The notes under the pieces were generated by a model that searched no databases, was not told where the DNA came from, and worked only from the letters and a program-made list of their open reading frames with translations. From positions 200,244-230,225 of the forward strand of contig BFEA01000518.1 of assembly GCA_003427395.1 (NCBI GenBank): DNA of 29,982 nucleotides. The letters run 5' to 3'. This document shows, piece after piece, positions 29,481-29,982 of the stretch. Origin of the DNA: Chara braunii. Its lineage: Eukaryota > Streptophyta > Charophyceae > Charales > Characeae. Both the position numbers and the translations under genes were made by a program. Numbering within the stretch: position 1 is the first letter of the stretch; each line of letters opens with the position of its first letter.

Positions 29481-29982
29481 ACGGTCTCATTCCATAAGGG
29501 GGTCCCGTGTTTCTCAAACGCTGGACCCCCCTCCCCGTTATTTTTTTCGAGGGGATGGGGGTTGGGTGGGGGCGGCACACGGGTTGCCAAGTGTACGGTC
29601 CCATTCCGTAACGGGGGCCGATGTTCCTTAAAAGCCAGATCCTTCTCCCCGTTCATTTGTTTGAGGGGGGGGGGATCACACAGGATGCGAGGAGGCCCCA
29701 TTCCATAAGGGGATCCGCGGTGTTCCTCAAACAGCAGATCCCCCTCCCCATTCATTTTTTCGAGGGAGGGGGGGGGCCACCCGACATTCCTCAACCGCCG
29801 GACCCTTTGAGCCAGGCTGACAACCGCTGGACTCTCTCGCTCCAGGACCCTTGCCCTGCGGTTCCAGCCTCATTTCATATGTCCGGGTCCGGTGTTTGTG
29901 AAACGCCGGACTCCCCCCCCTCCCTTTTTTCCATATCTACTTTAATGGGGGGGGAGGGGGGGGGGAGGATTGTTCCCGGAAC
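29480..29982. repeat. G/C-rich palindromic tandem units, right cluster
   Basis: At least four units of about 100-120 bases share the order: CATTCCRTAAGGGGGTCC, GTGTTYCTCAAACGC.GGA, CCCCCTCCCCGTTCATTTTTTTCGAGGGG, and a G-run. They begin near 29480, 29605 and 29698, with a final part from about 29841 matching the left cluster (CTCCAGGACCCTTGCCCTGCGG, then GGGTCCGGTGTTTGTGAAACGCCGGACTCC in adjoining parts 29885-29914). The cluster continues past the window end. Confidence 0.82.

Overview
This is a repeat-dense, draft-quality piece (an 867-base N gap plus single Ns at 6503 and 21337) of a large eukaryotic nuclear genome. Long pure (GA/CT)n, (TCTA)n and (TA)n tracts, poly-A/T runs, a tRNA-derived SINE, TA-flanked TIR elements, a Helitron and long non-coding repeat blocks of plant-retroelement style rule out a prokaryote. 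A streptophyte (plant or charophyte alga) fits best, but that is an inference from style. No intact host gene was recognised.

Layout. 1-4730: microsatellites, a SINE head on the minus strand (1338-1418), and a mosaic of minisatellites and segmental duplications (2440-4240). 4735-6174: an unrecognised coding region of about 480 codons, predicted coiled coil, broken only by two in-frame stops. 6175-8400: microsatellite and unassigned DNA. 8417-16344: a decayed Helitron-type element. Its centre (9805-14590) is a RepHel protein: N-terminal zinc-finger-like segment, Rep domain with HTH (HUH-type) and YxxKYxxK motifs, then a PIF1-family helicase with Walker A and B. Unrecognised coding regions lie on both sides (8840-9790 and 14657-16344). 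The Rep/Hel frame is broken by about nine in-frame stops, a few frameshifts and a block of tandem/inverted repeats between Walker A and Walker B. The stops are all reachable by single C-to-T or G-to-A transitions, as expected for a methylated, silenced element.

16500-20530: pyrimidine-rich 68-bp tandem repeats, the gap, then three copies of a TIR element family with GGTTACC ends sitting in (TA)n tracts, and a nearly perfect 80-bp-arm hairpin whose loop is (TA)7. 20690-29982: GC-richer DNA without recognisable proteins. Related G/C-rich palindromic repeats occur near both ends (20690-21170 and 29480-29982). Between them are a dimeric higher-order 123-bp tandem repeat (22941-23480), ten copies of an AAACTTATRGA motif (23790-24660) and a second SINE head (25870-25958). 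A large non-coding retrotransposon derivative is one possible reading of this half.

The genes here do not form a pathway. The only mechanistically coherent unit is the Helitron: Rep would nick and join single strands, and the fused helicase would unwind DNA for rolling-circle transposition. This copy cannot make that protein as it stands.
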